Positions 48,135-57,659 of a stretch of 64,000 bases of DNA are shown piece after piece (the stretch's first letter is position 1; each line of letters begins with the position of its first letter). A program made the position numbers and the translations under genes. The notes beneath the pieces were generated by a model. That model had not been told where the DNA came from, did no database searches, and saw nothing but the letters and a program-made list of their open reading frames with translations. Source of the stretch: Acinetobacter suaedae (lineage in GTDB: Bacteria; Pseudomonadota; Gammaproteobacteria; Pseudomonadales; Moraxellaceae); the NCBI RefSeq assembly GCF_008630915.1, contig NZ_CP043909.1, positions 2,604,001 to 2,668,000 on the forward strand. Direction: 5' to 3'.

Positions 48135-49829
48135 ATGAATAAGCAAGAATACGATTATATTATTATTGGTGCAGGTTCAGCAGGTAATGTCCTTGCCGCA
48201 CGTTTAACTGAAGATGCAGATATCTCAGTATTATTATTAGAAGCAGGTGGTCCAGATTATCGTTTAGATTTTCGTACCCAAATGCCAGCCGCATTGGCCT
48301 TTCCCCTTCAAGGTCGCCGTTATAATTGGGCTTATGAAACTGATCCTGAACCACATATGAACAATCGTCGTATGGAGTGCGGTCGTGGCAAAGGGCTTGG
48401 CGGCTCATCTCTGATCAACGGCATGTGTTATATCCGTGGTAATGCAATGGATCTAGAACAATGGGCAAGCATGAAAGGTCTTGAAGATTGGACATATGCA
48501 GACTGCTTACCGTATTACAAAAAAGCTGAAACCCGCGATATTGGGGAGAATGACTATCATGGTGGTGATGGCCCCGTTTCAGTCACTACCCCAAAACAAG
48601 GCAATAATGAACTGTTTCACGCCATGATTGAAGCTGGCGTACAAGCAGGTTATCCGCGTACTGATGATTTAAATGGTTATCAGCAGGAAGGCTTTGGTCC
48701 GATGGATCGTACTGTGACACCGCAAGGTCGTCGTTCAAGTACCGCTCGTGGTTACTTGGATATGGCGAAAGGTCGTCCAAATCTCACCATCGTAACCCAT
48801 GCAATGACCAATAAAATCTTGTTTAACAATAAACAAGCGGTGGGTGTTGAGTACATCATTGGTACTGATCAAGCCAATATGAAACAAGCACACGCGAAAC
48901 GTGAAGTATTACTCTGTGCAGGTGCAATTGCATCACCACAAATCTTGCAACGCTCAGGTATCGGTGAAAGCACCTTCTTAAAATCAATGGATATTGATGT
49001 AGTGCATGACTTACCTGGCGTGGGTGAAAACCTGCAAGACCATTTGGAAATGTATTTGCAATACCAATGTAAAAAACCTGTGTCACTCTATCCTGCTCTA
49101 CAATGGTATAACCAACCGGCAATTGGTGCTGAATGGCTATTCTTGGGCAAAGGTATTGGTGCAAGTAACCAATTTGAAGCAGGCGGCTTTATCCGTAGTT
49201 CGGAAGAATTCGACTGGCCAAATATTCAATATCATTTCTTGCCAGTGGCGATTAACTACAACGGCAGCAATGCAGTAAAAGAACATGGTTTCCAAGCCCA
49301 TGTCGGCTCAATGCGCTCACCTTCTCGCGGTCGAGTCAAACTCAAATCAAAAGACCCATTTGAGCATCCAAGTATCCTGTTCAACTACATGTCAACCGAA
49401 CAGGACTGGCGAGAATTCCGTGATGCGATCCGCATTACTCGTGAAATCATGGCTCAGCCTGCACTAGATCCATATCGTGGTGAAGAAATTAGCCCAGGTA
49501 AACACATTCAGACCGATGCAGAATTGGATGAGTTTGTACGTAATCATGCCGAAACCGCATTCCACCCATCATGTAGTTGTAAGATGGGTGAAGATGATAT
49601 GGCAGTAGTAGATGGTCAAGGTCGCGTCCATGGTATACAAGGTTTACGTGTGGTCGACGCATCTATCATGCCACTGATCATTACAGGTAATTTAAATGCC
49701 ACCACTATTATGATGGCAGAAAAAATTGCTGATCAAATTCGTGGGAAAAAATTACCACGTTCACAGGCACCTTATTACAAAGCAGGATCAAGTCCTGCTC
49801 GTCAAACACCTTTACGTCCATTTGCATAA
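48135..49829 (+). CDS. betA: Choline dehydrogenase
   Basis: FAD-dependent GMC oxidoreductase (564 aa) converting choline to betaine aldehyde at the membrane with electrons to the respiratory chain. [20 protein letters not shown] binds [23 protein letters not shown] is GMC signature 1, [15 protein letters not shown] signature 2, and the catalytic region has [19 protein letters not shown] (His) and [17 protein letters not shown]. It follows betB by 80 nt. The order betI-betB-betA is classical. Confidence 0.95.
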   Translation: MNKQEYDYIIIGAGSAGNVLAARLTEDADISVLLLEAGGPDYRLDFRTQMPAALAFPLQGRRYNWAYETDPEPHMNNRRMECGRGKGLGGSSLINGMCYIRGNAMDLEQWASMKGLEDWTYADCLPYYKKAETRDIGENDYHGGDGPVSVTTPKQGNNELFHAMIEAGVQAGYPRTDDLNGYQQEGFGPMDRTVTPQGRRSSTARGYLDMAKGRPNLTIVTHAMTNKILFNNKQAVGVEYIIGTDQANMKQAHAKREVLLCAGAIASPQILQRSGIGESTFLKSMDIDVVHDLPGVGENLQDHLEMYLQYQCKKPVSLYPALQWYNQPAIGAEWLFLGKGIGASNQFEAGGFIRSSEEFDWPNIQYHFLPVAINYNGSNAVKEHGFQAHVGSMRSPSRGRVKLKSKDPFEHPSILFNYMSTEQDWREFRDAIRITREIMAQPALDPYRGEEISPGKHIQTDAELDEFVRNHAETAFHPSCSCKMGEDDMAVVDGQGRVHGIQGLRVVDASIMPLIITGNLNATTIMMAEKIADQIRGKKLPRSQAPYYKAGSSPARQTPLRPFA

Positions 49830-49849
49830 CCTAGTCCAGTTATGTTCAA

Positions 49850-49868
49850 CACCTTAAGTTTTAAGGTG
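49850..49868 (+). other. Hairpin between betA and the TorF-like gene
   Basis: CACCTTAA, GTT loop, TTAAGGTG: perfect 8-bp stem in the 63-nt gap. No T-run follows, so read-through into the next gene is expected; it may stabilise or separate the betA mRNA end. Confidence 0.4.
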
Positions 49869-49892
49869 CTGCCAACCATTAGGAAAATTCAA

Positions 49893-50684
49893 ATGAAAAG
49901 AATTTTATTTACACTTCCTTTCATCGCTTTGATTCATACGGCGCATGCAACAGAAGCAACTACTGAAACAGCATCTCCATTCAGTGCCAATCTCACACTC
50001 GCAAGCCAGTATGTATCACGCGGTTTCCAACAAACTTGGGGCAAACCCGCATTACAAGGTGGTGTAGATTACAATCATCCAGATGGCTTTTTTGCTGGGA
50101 CATGGGCTTCAAATGTCAGTGATGATTTTATTCGTGACGCTTCGATCGAATGGGATGTTTATACAGGTTATAGCCACAGTATTGGAGATTTATCTTTAGG
50201 TATAACAGCAGCCTATTATTTCTATCCTGGTGCAAAAACCACAGCAGATACAGGACACACTCGTTTTGACTATGGAGAAATTATTCCAGAAATTAGTTAT
50301 GGGCCGCTCACAGTCAAATATGCTGTGACCTATACCCAAGACTATTTTGGCAATAACTCGGATACACTTGCTATAGGTGATAATAAGCATTCTCGTGGAT
50401 CAGGCTACCTAGATGTCAATTGGCATCAACCATTGGGGCAAGGTTGGTCTGCAGATGCACATTATGGTAACCAACGTATTAAAAACTTTTCGGCCGCAAG
50501 CTTTCAGGATGCAAGTTTCGCAATTAATAAGGAACTGCCTTATAACCTATCTAGCAGCTTGATCTATAGCAAAGCATGGGATAAAGAGGGCTTTTACCAA
50601 CAGTATAGTAATGGCAATCCAAATGCTAAAGTCTCAAATCCAATTGATTCAACCGTAACATTCTCCATTACCAAGAGCTTTTAA
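49893..50684 (+). CDS. TorF-like putative outer-membrane porin
   Basis: 263 aa from the ATG at 49893 (AGGA 9 nt upstream). The signal peptide KRILFTLPFIALIHTAHA ends at a plausible AxA cleavage site. The mature part, LTLASQYVSRGFQQTWGKPALQGG onward, alternates as beta strands, contains the SRG...QGG and GTWASNVSD segments of TorF/Gcw-chp-type outer-membrane proteins, and ends in a terminal Phe, the beta-barrel assembly signal. It follows betA with no terminator and is closed by a strong one, so it may belong to the bet operon and help choline cross the outer membrane; that role is inference. Confidence 0.8.
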   Translation: MKRILFTLPFIALIHTAHATEATTETASPFSANLTLASQYVSRGFQQTWGKPALQGGVDYNHPDGFFAGTWASNVSDDFIRDASIEWDVYTGYSHSIGDLSLGITAAYYFYPGAKTTADTGHTRFDYGEIIPEISYGPLTVKYAVTYTQDYFGNNSDTLAIGDNKHSRGSGYLDVNWHQPLGQGWSADAHYGNQRIKNFSAASFQDASFAINKELPYNLSSSLIYSKAWDKEGFYQQYSNGNPNAKVSNPIDSTVTFSITKSF

Positions 50685-50689
50685 TTAAA

Positions 50690-50726
50690 GCAATAAAAAA
50701 GCTGCTCAATGCAGCTTTTTTATTGC
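50690..50726. terminator. Bidirectional terminator after the TorF-like gene
   Basis: AAAAAAGCTGC, TCAAT loop, GCAGCTTTTTT; the pairing extends to GCAAT/ATTGC at the ends. It serves the plus-strand bet/TorF unit and the convergent alcohol dehydrogenase gene. Confidence 0.9.
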
Positions 50727-50733
50727 CTTTAAA

Positions 50734-51909
50734 TTAGGCTTTAATCAATTGGATATCCGATCCTGCTCGTTTCGGATCAATCAAAATTTTTGCATGTTGT
50801 TCTGGATCACGTAAGGCTTCAAAGGCATTGCTCACCCCTTCCAAGCCCACTACACCTGTAATCAGTGGTGAAACATCAATTTTACCTTCCGCAATCATAT
50901 GCAAGGTGTCGCGAAACTCAAGTGGCGTATAACCCAATACATACTGGATCTCGAGTTCTTTGTTGATCGCCAATGCAGGTTCGATCTTATCGCTCTGCAT
51001 ACAAACCCCTACTCCCACGATACGTGAGAACAATGGTGCACCCTCCAAGATCTGCTGCATGATACCTGCCACACCAACACACTCAAAAATCACGGGGCGC
51101 TTCGGTAATAGTCCGAGCTTGTCTCCCACTCGCATCGCATTGACCCACGGCAATGAGAAAGTCTGCACTTTATCAAAAATCCCCATTCCCATATTAATCG
51201 CTTCAGAAACATTCCCCAACAAACCCAGCTCTTTCCAATTACTAAATGGAGATTGCTGTTTAGGATCAACCAATACATCTGCACCACACTGCTCAGCCAA
51301 CCGACGACGATTTGGTGAAAAATCGCTGGCAACGACAGTTTTAACACCCATCGCTTTGAGCATAATAATTACGCCTAAACCAACAGGACCACAACCCACC
51401 ACGATTGCAGGCTCATTTTTCTTAATTCTGCTGCGACGGACTGCATGTAAAGCAACGGCCATAGGTTCTGTCAATGCAGCACGATCGGCATCCAAGCCAT
51501 TTGGAACTTCAAACATTAAACTGGATTGAACTAAAATTTGTTCAGCATAACCACCAGATGCACTCGGTGAAAGCCCTGTTGGCACATAACCTTGTGGTTC
51601 AACATTTAACAATGGCATCGCACAAACCAAAGTGTCGGCTTTTAATTTACGACGTGTTTTTGGCCCATAATCTAAAACTTTTCCACAAAACTCATGCCCG
51701 AAAACAAGTTTATCAGAAGATTTAGCCACCCCATTAAAACCGACACGTGCTGCCAAATCATGCATATGATCACAGTGATGTTGCATATGTAAATCCGAGC
51801 CACAAATTCCACAACGTACTACTTCAAGTAATACTTGTCCTTTAGCCGGAACTAATTGAAGGCTATCTTCCAACTTCAGCTCAGTGTTATGACAAACTAG
51901 CGATTTCAT
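50734..51909 (-). CDS. Zinc-dependent alcohol dehydrogenase family protein
   Basis: 391-aa medium-chain dehydrogenase. The catalytic zinc site is CGICGSDLHMQ and GHEFCGKVLDYG, and VVGCGPVGLGVIIMLKAMG is the NAD(P) Rossmann motif. The four-Cys structural zinc lobe is missing: the region after VCAMPLL has no cysteines. Substrate cannot be read off; threonine-dehydrogenase- or butanediol-type enzymes are alternatives. It is a single-gene unit. A TGACAA-N6-TTGTCA inverted repeat lies about 90 bp upstream (51999-52016). Confidence 0.82.
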   Translation of the reverse strand: MKSLVCHNTELKLEDSLQLVPAKGQVLLEVVRCGICGSDLHMQHHCDHMHDLAARVGFNGVAKSSDKLVFGHEFCGKVLDYGPKTRRKLKADTLVCAMPLLNVEPQGYVPTGLSPSASGGYAEQILVQSSLMFEVPNGLDADRAALTEPMAVALHAVRRSRIKKNEPAIVVGCGPVGLGVIIMLKAMGVKTVVASDFSPNRRRLAEQCGADVLVDPKQQSPFSNWKELGLLGNVSEAINMGMGIFDKVQTFSLPWVNAMRVGDKLGLLPKRPVIFECVGVAGIMQQILEGAPLFSRIVGVGVCMQSDKIEPALAINKELEIQYVLGYTPLEFRDTLHMIAEGKIDVSPLITGVVGLEGVSNAFEALRDPEQHAKILIDPKRAGSDIQLIKA

Positions 51910-51998
51910 AGGATGCTTTCCTTATTGTTTTATTGCATTTGTTAGCCCTTCAATTTTTTCGATTGAAATCATCTGACCAACATATTTCATCCTAATTT

Positions 51999-52016
51999 TG
52001 ACAAACCATATTGTCA
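51999..52016. promoter_or_regulatory. Inverted repeat upstream of the alcohol dehydrogenase gene
   Basis: TGACAA-ACCATA-TTGTCA, an 18-bp symmetric site typical of a dimeric repressor operator. It is in the 336-bp gap (51910-52245) between two divergent genes. The rest of the gap holds the prs promoter area (TTGCAT near 52177, AT-rich -10 near 52202) but no other clear signal. Confidence 0.35.
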
Positions 52017-52245
52017 GAATCCATGACCCAAATATCAATATCTTTATCAAATGGGGTCAGCTTTATAAATCACCCGATGCGACAAGTTAAAAATCATTCT
52101 CTTTTAACTTCAAATAGATGAATCTATTTTTTTTAATAACTCCCTATTTTTATTAAAAAGATCAAATTTAACACTTGCATTTAATAGTGTCATTATGCCA
52201 ATATATATTTACTGGCTTTGAGCCACTATAAAGAGAAATGAAAAA

Positions 52246-53124
52246 ATGACGATCCAACTTATGACAGCTCAAGCGAATGTTCCCATCGAGTTTTTGCAGT
52301 TTTCAGGTGGTGAACGTCATATTCAACTACAACCTGAGTTATTGAACCAATTACAAACACACGCTCAGATCACAGCCTCACTGAATAACAGTACAGATGT
52401 GATGGACTATCTATTACTGGAAAATGTGTTATTGGAACGAGGCACGCGCCTTTCGGTGGAAATCCCTTATTTTCCTTACGCACGTCAAGATCGTATCTGT
52501 GCACAAGGTCAAGCCTTTTCACTGGATTTAATGACCAAATTATTGAATAGCAATAGCGAAAAATTTGCAGGACAACGTCAGAAAATTGTGGTGTGGGATT
52601 GTCATAGCCCAGTGACCCTTGAGCTGTTACGCAAAAATACTAGCTTCCAAGAGGTGATCAATATTGAACCGATAGAGATCATCCAGCAAAGCCCAACATT
52701 GATGCAGATCTTAAGCACAGACGATACTGTGTTGATCTGTCCTGATGCTGGTGCAACACAACGCACTCAAGCGATTGCCAATGGTGTTAATTCACAACGC
52801 CAACAGACTATTGACGTCATTTACTGTGAAAAACAACGTGATCCAAGCACTGGCAAAATTAGAACAACTGCGGTGGATAGTCCTGATTTGACAGGAAAAA
52901 CAGCAGTGATCACAGATGATATTTGTGACGGTGGTGCAACCTTTATTGGTATTGCCAAACAACTACGTAGCCTAAACTGCAAAAACATTATTTTGTATGT
53001 CACTCATGGCATTTTTAGTAAGGGCTTGGAGGTATTTGATGGCTTGGTCGATCAAGTGTTTACCAGTAATAGTCTGCCACAAGCAGAAGCAAGCAAACTC
53101 AACATCATCAATTTTCAAAATTAA
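52246..53124 (+). CDS. PRPP synthetase-like protein of an NAD-salvage operon
   Basis: 292-aa ribose-phosphate pyrophosphokinase family protein, shorter than housekeeping Prs (about 315 aa). IPYFPYARQDRICAQGQAFS is the ATP/flexible-loop region and AVITDDICDGGATFIGIAKQL the PRPP-binding motif, so it is probably active in making PRPP from ribose 5-phosphate. It precedes a nicotinamide phosphoribosyltransferase gene by 24 nt; that enzyme consumes PRPP, so this copy is a dedicated supplier. Similar prs-nadV pairs are known in bacteria and phages. Confidence 0.88.
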   Translation: MTIQLMTAQANVPIEFLQFSGGERHIQLQPELLNQLQTHAQITASLNNSTDVMDYLLLENVLLERGTRLSVEIPYFPYARQDRICAQGQAFSLDLMTKLLNSNSEKFAGQRQKIVVWDCHSPVTLELLRKNTSFQEVINIEPIEIIQQSPTLMQILSTDDTVLICPDAGATQRTQAIANGVNSQRQQTIDVIYCEKQRDPSTGKIRTTAVDSPDLTGKTAVITDDICDGGATFIGIAKQLRSLNCKNIILYVTHGIFSKGLEVFDGLVDQVFTSNSLPQAEASKLNIINFQN

Positions 53125-53148
53125 GATTTAAAGCAAGAGACTTGTAAA

Positions 53149-54636
53149 ATGAGTATTAAAATAAATCCACTTAATACAATTGATTTCTACAAAGCAGATC
53201 ACCGTCGTCAGTATCCAGTGGGAACTGAATACGTCTATGCTAACTTTACCCCTCGCTCATCACGTTTAGCCAAAATGCTGCCTGATTTTGATGACAAGAT
53301 TGTGTTCTTCGGTTTACAAGGTTTTATCAAACATTTTTTAATTGAAACTTGGAACGAGGGCTTCTTTAATCAACCTAAAGCCAAAGTAGTCGCAGCCTAT
53401 AAACGTCGCATGGACAATTCTCTAGGTGAAGGTGCTGTCCCGGTCGAACACATCGAAGCATTGCACGATCTTGGCTATTTACCATTAAAGATTAAAGCAC
53501 TAGAAGAAGGTAGCCGAGTCAATATCAAAGTGCCTGTATTGACCATTATCAATACTGATCCGAATTTCTTTTGGTTAACCAACTATATCGAAACAGTGCT
53601 GAGTGCCGAGTTATGGAAAAGTTGCACCACTGCGACAATTGCTTATGAATACAAACGCTTGTTGACACAATATGCAGAAAAAACAGGTGCACCTTTAGAC
53701 TTTGTTCCTGTTCAGGGTCATGATTTTAGTAGTCGTGGTATGAGTGGCATCTATGATGCTGCCCAATCAGGCGTCGGACACTTAACCAGCTTTATTGGGA
53801 CAGATTCAGTCGCTTCGATTGACTATGCCGAAGAGTACTACAATGCAGCAGGTGTAGTGGGCGTTTCAGTGCCTGCAACAGAACACAGTGTGATGTGTAT
53901 GGGTAGTGAAGAAAGTGAAATCAAGACCTTTAGACGTCTGATCTGTGAACTCTATCCGAGTGGCGTGGTCAGTATCGTTTCAGATACTTGGGATTTTTGG
54001 CGTGTGATTACTGAGTTTAGCGTGGAATTAAAATCAGAGATTTTAAATCGTCAACCGAATGCCCTCGGACTCGCAAAAGTGGTGTTTCGTCCTGACTCAG
54101 GTGATCCAGTGAAAATTATCTGCGGTGATCCTGACGCAGAAATTAATAGTCCCGCTTACAAAGGTGCAGTTCAGTGTTTATGGGAGATTTTTGGCGGCAC
54201 AGAAACAGCGCAAGGCTACAAAGTACTCAACGAACGTGTTGGTTTGATCTATGGTGACTCGATTACCCTAGAACGTGCTCAAAATATCCTAAAAGGTTTA
54301 GAAGCCAAAGGTTTTGCTTCGAATAATCTAGTCTTTGGCATCGGCAGCTATACCTATAACTATTTGACTCGCGACACTTTTGGCTTTGCCGTAAAAGCCA
54401 CTTGGGGTCAAGTCAACGGCGTAGGTCGTGAATTGTTTAAAGACCCTATGACAGATTCAGGTATTAAAAAATCGGCCAAAGGTTTATTAAGGGTTGAACA
54501 AACTGAGAATGGCTTTGAGTTATTTGATCAACAAAGCTTTGAACAGGAAAATACGGGGGTACTGCAAACGGTATTTGAAAATGGACAATTGTTAAGAGAA
54601 TGCTCTCTTGAGCAAATTCGAGAGAGGTTGGTCTAA
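53149..54636 (+). CDS. nadV: Nicotinamide phosphoribosyltransferase
   Basis: 495 aa, the length of the NadV/NAMPT family. It joins nicotinamide and PRPP into NMN, the salvage entry to NAD. Conserved segments include the opening DFYKADHRRQYPVGTEYVYANFTPRSS, HDFSSRGMSGIYDAAQSGVGHL, SIVSDTWDFWRV, VVFRPDSGDPVKIICGD and the GSYTYNYLTRDTFGFAVKAT block. It follows the PRPP synthetase gene; an NrtR-like regulator is downstream. Confidence 0.95.
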   Translation: MSIKINPLNTIDFYKADHRRQYPVGTEYVYANFTPRSSRLAKMLPDFDDKIVFFGLQGFIKHFLIETWNEGFFNQPKAKVVAAYKRRMDNSLGEGAVPVEHIEALHDLGYLPLKIKALEEGSRVNIKVPVLTIINTDPNFFWLTNYIETVLSAELWKSCTTATIAYEYKRLLTQYAEKTGAPLDFVPVQGHDFSSRGMSGIYDAAQSGVGHLTSFIGTDSVASIDYAEEYYNAAGVVGVSVPATEHSVMCMGSEESEIKTFRRLICELYPSGVVSIVSDTWDFWRVITEFSVELKSEILNRQPNALGLAKVVFRPDSGDPVKIICGDPDAEINSPAYKGAVQCLWEIFGGTETAQGYKVLNERVGLIYGDSITLERAQNILKGLEAKGFASNNLVFGIGSYTYNYLTRDTFGFAVKATWGQVNGVGRELFKDPMTDSGIKKSAKGLLRVEQTENGFELFDQQSFEQENTGVLQTVFENGQLLRECSLEQIRERLV

Positions 54637-54675
54637 ATTAAGTAAAACTCTCTATGCTTAAAACATATCCATTGA

Positions 54676-54900
54676 TTAGATACTCGGAAAGTTCATCCGT
54701 AACCTGCACAACACCAAAGCAACAAAAGCTTTGGTGTTGTGCAAGATAAAGCAAATGCATCGTTAACGCTCAAGCAAAGATTATCAATCTTTGTTTGCTA
54801 TTCGTATCTCAAGTTTTGCCTATTTTTGCTAAAACACTTGCGAAGCTTTAAACGCTTCTCAGGTCGAGCGTGAACAAACTAAAGCGGTTGAAGCTTTAGT
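54676..54900. repeat. Structured noncoding region with dispersed-repeat copy 1
   Basis: Between nadV and the nrtR-like gene. Four inverted repeats follow one another: 54706-54742 (perfect 15-bp stem, 7-nt loop), 54775-54793 (8 bp), 54842-54858 (5 bp) and 54878-54900 (8 bp). The left part shares ACTCGGAAAG, TCATC, AACCTGC and the AGATAAA-CAAATGCA block with 61456-61534. No T-run follows the first hairpin. Probably a decayed short mobile repeat or a structured RNA. Confidence 0.5.
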
Positions 54901-54994
54901 GACGTGCAAGATGTAGTTGTTTATCCTAAAATATGATGAGAACCCAATAAGACTCCGCTATGATGTTACTTTATTCCAATGTCTTAATATCTCT

Positions 54995-55762
54995 ATGAGT
55001 AAGGAAACTACCCATACTTCCGAACAAGAATACCTTGCACAGTATCAAAAAACAGACTATGACACCCCACTGTTTACAGTCGATATGGCAATTTTTTCTG
55101 TGGCAAAGGGTCAATTACAAGTCTTAATGATTCAGCGTTCTAACTTTCCCGAAAAAGGCAAATGGGCGCTACCGGGTGGCTTCGTCGATTTAAAAACTGA
55201 TCCAGATCTAATGGCAACAGCGCACCGTAAACTACAGGAAAAAACAGGCATTCAATTGCCCTATCTTGAACAGGTAGAAACCATTGGCAATCTGCATCGT
55301 GACCCTCGAGGCTGGTCGATTACATCACTTTATTTTGCACTGATTGATTTTGAAAAATTTGAAATCCAAGCCACCAACACAGCAGAATACAGTCAATGGT
55401 ATCCAATCGATCAGGCATTACAACTTGATTTGGCATTTGATCATAAACAGTTACTACAACTGGCATTTGATCGCCTTTGTAATAAAACCCGATATACCAC
55501 TCTTCCAGTCAGCTTGATGCCAGAGGTATTTACCTTGACCGAATTACAGAGTATTTATGAAATAATTTTAGGGCATACATTAGAAAAAAAATCATTTAGA
55601 CGACGTATGCAAGAAGCGGGTGCGGTTGAAGAAACAGGTCAACAAAAAATTGTAGGCAAACGTCCTGCCCAATTATTTCGCTATGCACTCGAAGATTATC
55701 ATTTTTCTTTTCCACGTATGCTGGAAACACCACGCTACCCAACTGAACATGTAAAGAGCTAA
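54995..55762 (+). CDS. nrtR: NrtR-like Nudix-domain transcriptional regulator of NAD metabolism
   Basis: 255 aa from the ATG at 54995; an in-frame upstream ATG (54917) would add 26 unrelated residues. The N-terminal half is a Nudix domain (TVDMAIFSVAKGQLQVLMIQR, LPGGFVDL, HRKLQEKTGI, RDPRGWSITSLYFALI). In the Nudix box the usual RELxEETG reads RKLQEKTG, losing catalytic glutamates, as expected for a sensor of ADP-ribose rather than a hydrolase. The C-terminal half (LTELQSIYEIILGHTLEKKSF) is the winged-helix domain with a GKRPAQLFRY ending typical of NrtR. It follows prs-nadV and is likely their repressor. Confidence 0.85.
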   Translation: MSKETTHTSEQEYLAQYQKTDYDTPLFTVDMAIFSVAKGQLQVLMIQRSNFPEKGKWALPGGFVDLKTDPDLMATAHRKLQEKTGIQLPYLEQVETIGNLHRDPRGWSITSLYFALIDFEKFEIQATNTAEYSQWYPIDQALQLDLAFDHKQLLQLAFDRLCNKTRYTTLPVSLMPEVFTLTELQSIYEIILGHTLEKKSFRRRMQEAGAVEETGQQKIVGKRPAQLFRYALEDYHFSFPRMLETPRYPTEHVKS

Positions 55763-55786
55763 GGCAAAAGCCTTAGCTCTCAACAC

Positions 55787-57391
55787 TTACTTCCAAGTTT
55801 CACGGATCATATCCACTGCTTTTTCAGCAATCATGATCGCAGGTGCATTGGTATTACCATTCACCACTGTTGGCATAATCGACGCATCAATCACACGTAA
55901 ACCTTGAATACCATATACTTTCAGCTCAGGATCAACCACAGCCATCTCATCCACCCCCATTTTACAGCTACCGACTGGGTGATAAACTGTGTCGACACGT
56001 TGACGTAAAATCTCACGAATCTCATCATCAGATTGCACGTTTGCAGTAAACATATCTTCTTTAATTTTTTCACTCAAAGCTGGTGCTTGCATCAACTTCT
56101 GCGTGACTTTAAAACCATCAACCATATCTTGAAGGTCTTGCTCATCCTCAAGGAATTTAAAATCAATTAATAGCGGATCATCCACGTTTTTACCACTGAG
56201 TTTGACCGAACCACGCGCACGAGGATTAAGCAAACACACATGGCATGAAATACCATGTCCTGTATGCATGGTTCGAGCATGGTTATCTACTACAGCAATC
56301 ACAAAATGCAGTTGTAAATTCGGTTTATCTAACTCAGGACGGCTCTTTAAGAAACCACCACACTCTGCATAATTGGTTGTAATTAAGCCTCGACGCTCCT
56401 TACGATAACGCCCAATTTGTTTGATTAAATCTAAACTACCACCAACAGAAACACCGAAAGTTCCATCTATTTTTTTAGTTTTATAAGCAAAAATAAAGTC
56501 AGGATGATCATGTAGATTCTCACCAACTCCAGCTAAATCTTTAACCACAGGAATACCATGTTTTTCTAATTCTTGACGAGGACCAATCCCCGAAAGCATC
56601 AAAACTTGTGGTGATTGGAAAGCCCCTGCAGAGAGTAAAACTTCTTTATTTGCACGAACAACGGTAGTTTGCCCTTTATGTTTAAACTCCACTCCTACGG
56701 CCCGACCATTTTCGATCACAATCCGCGATACCATCGCTTGTGTGATCACATGTAAATTTGGGCGCTTACCGATATAAGGCAATAAATATCCACGTGCAGC
56801 ACTCCAACGTTCACCATTTTTCTGGGTAACTTGATAGACACCTACACCTTCTTGCTCTGCGCCATTAAAGTCATCATTCAGTGGATAGCCCACTTGTTTA
56901 GCTGCTTCAATAAATGTTTTTTGGTATGGATTATCTGAACGTAGTTCGCTTACATTGAGTGGACCATGTTGACCATGATATTCATTCTTAATTCTTTCAT
57001 TATGTTCTGATTTTTTAAAGTATGGTAAGACCTCATCGTACGACCACCCCGTATTCCCTAAAGCAGCCCAATGATCATAATCATCTCGATGTCCTCGAAT
57101 ATAGACCATCGCATTAATTGCAGAACTCCCCCCTAAACATTTGCCACGCGGCTGATAGCCTTTGCGTCCATTTAACCCCTTTTGAGGAATGGTTTCCAAT
57201 GCCCAGTTATTCAATTTAGTCGGAATACTGATAACGGCTGCTGCTGGTGTATTCACCAACCAACTGTTGCCATCCCCACCTGCTTCTAATAAACATACTG
57301 AAATATTCGGATTCTCAGTTAATCGTCCAGCAAGTACGGAACCTGCCGAGCCACCACCAATAATTACAAAATCAAAAGTTGTTTGCGTCAT
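55787..57391 (-). CDS. GMC-family oxidoreductase (AlkJ/BetA-like)
   Basis: 534-aa FAD-dependent alcohol or choline dehydrogenase-like enzyme. The ATG at 57391 gives MTQTTFDFVIIGGGSAGSVLAGRL; the TTG four codons upstream is not needed. GMC signatures: PRGKCLGGSSAINAMVYIRG and GAFQSPQVLMLSGIG; the catalytic His is in VYHPVGSCKMG, followed by the Asn in NGNTNAPAIMIAEKA. It is a paralog of betA but stands alone, and its nearest relatives from memory are AlkJ-type alcohol dehydrogenases. It is convergent with the nrtR-like gene 24 nt away. Confidence 0.87.
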   Translation of the reverse strand: MTQTTFDFVIIGGGSAGSVLAGRLTENPNISVCLLEAGGDGNSWLVNTPAAAVISIPTKLNNWALETIPQKGLNGRKGYQPRGKCLGGSSAINAMVYIRGHRDDYDHWAALGNTGWSYDEVLPYFKKSEHNERIKNEYHGQHGPLNVSELRSDNPYQKTFIEAAKQVGYPLNDDFNGAEQEGVGVYQVTQKNGERWSAARGYLLPYIGKRPNLHVITQAMVSRIVIENGRAVGVEFKHKGQTTVVRANKEVLLSAGAFQSPQVLMLSGIGPRQELEKHGIPVVKDLAGVGENLHDHPDFIFAYKTKKIDGTFGVSVGGSLDLIKQIGRYRKERRGLITTNYAECGGFLKSRPELDKPNLQLHFVIAVVDNHARTMHTGHGISCHVCLLNPRARGSVKLSGKNVDDPLLIDFKFLEDEQDLQDMVDGFKVTQKLMQAPALSEKIKEDMFTANVQSDDEIREILRQRVDTVYHPVGSCKMGVDEMAVVDPELKVYGIQGLRVIDASIMPTVVNGNTNAPAIMIAEKAVDMIRETWK

Positions 57392-57659
57392 TACTATACT
57401 CAATTTTTCTTTTTAAAAAGTGCTCGCATTATGCCTATCATGGCATTTAAATACTGTTGTATTTGTCTAACAAACCTATGTCCTGAAAAGCAAGATGGGA
57501 TAGACTCACGGCAAGCGCAAAAATATGCAAATCATTTGTAATAAATTGCAACCTTTCGAAAGAAGCATACTCAATTATTACTTATATTTTGTATCTAAAC
57601 TTTCTATTCAAAAATACAGTATTTCATCAACTTAGTCATCTCACTTATCTATAATATTT

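Noticed and set aside
50960..51529. 189-codon open frame on the plus strand
   Set aside because: Wholly antisense to the zinc alcohol dehydrogenase, no ribosome-binding site and low-complexity composition; a shadow frame.
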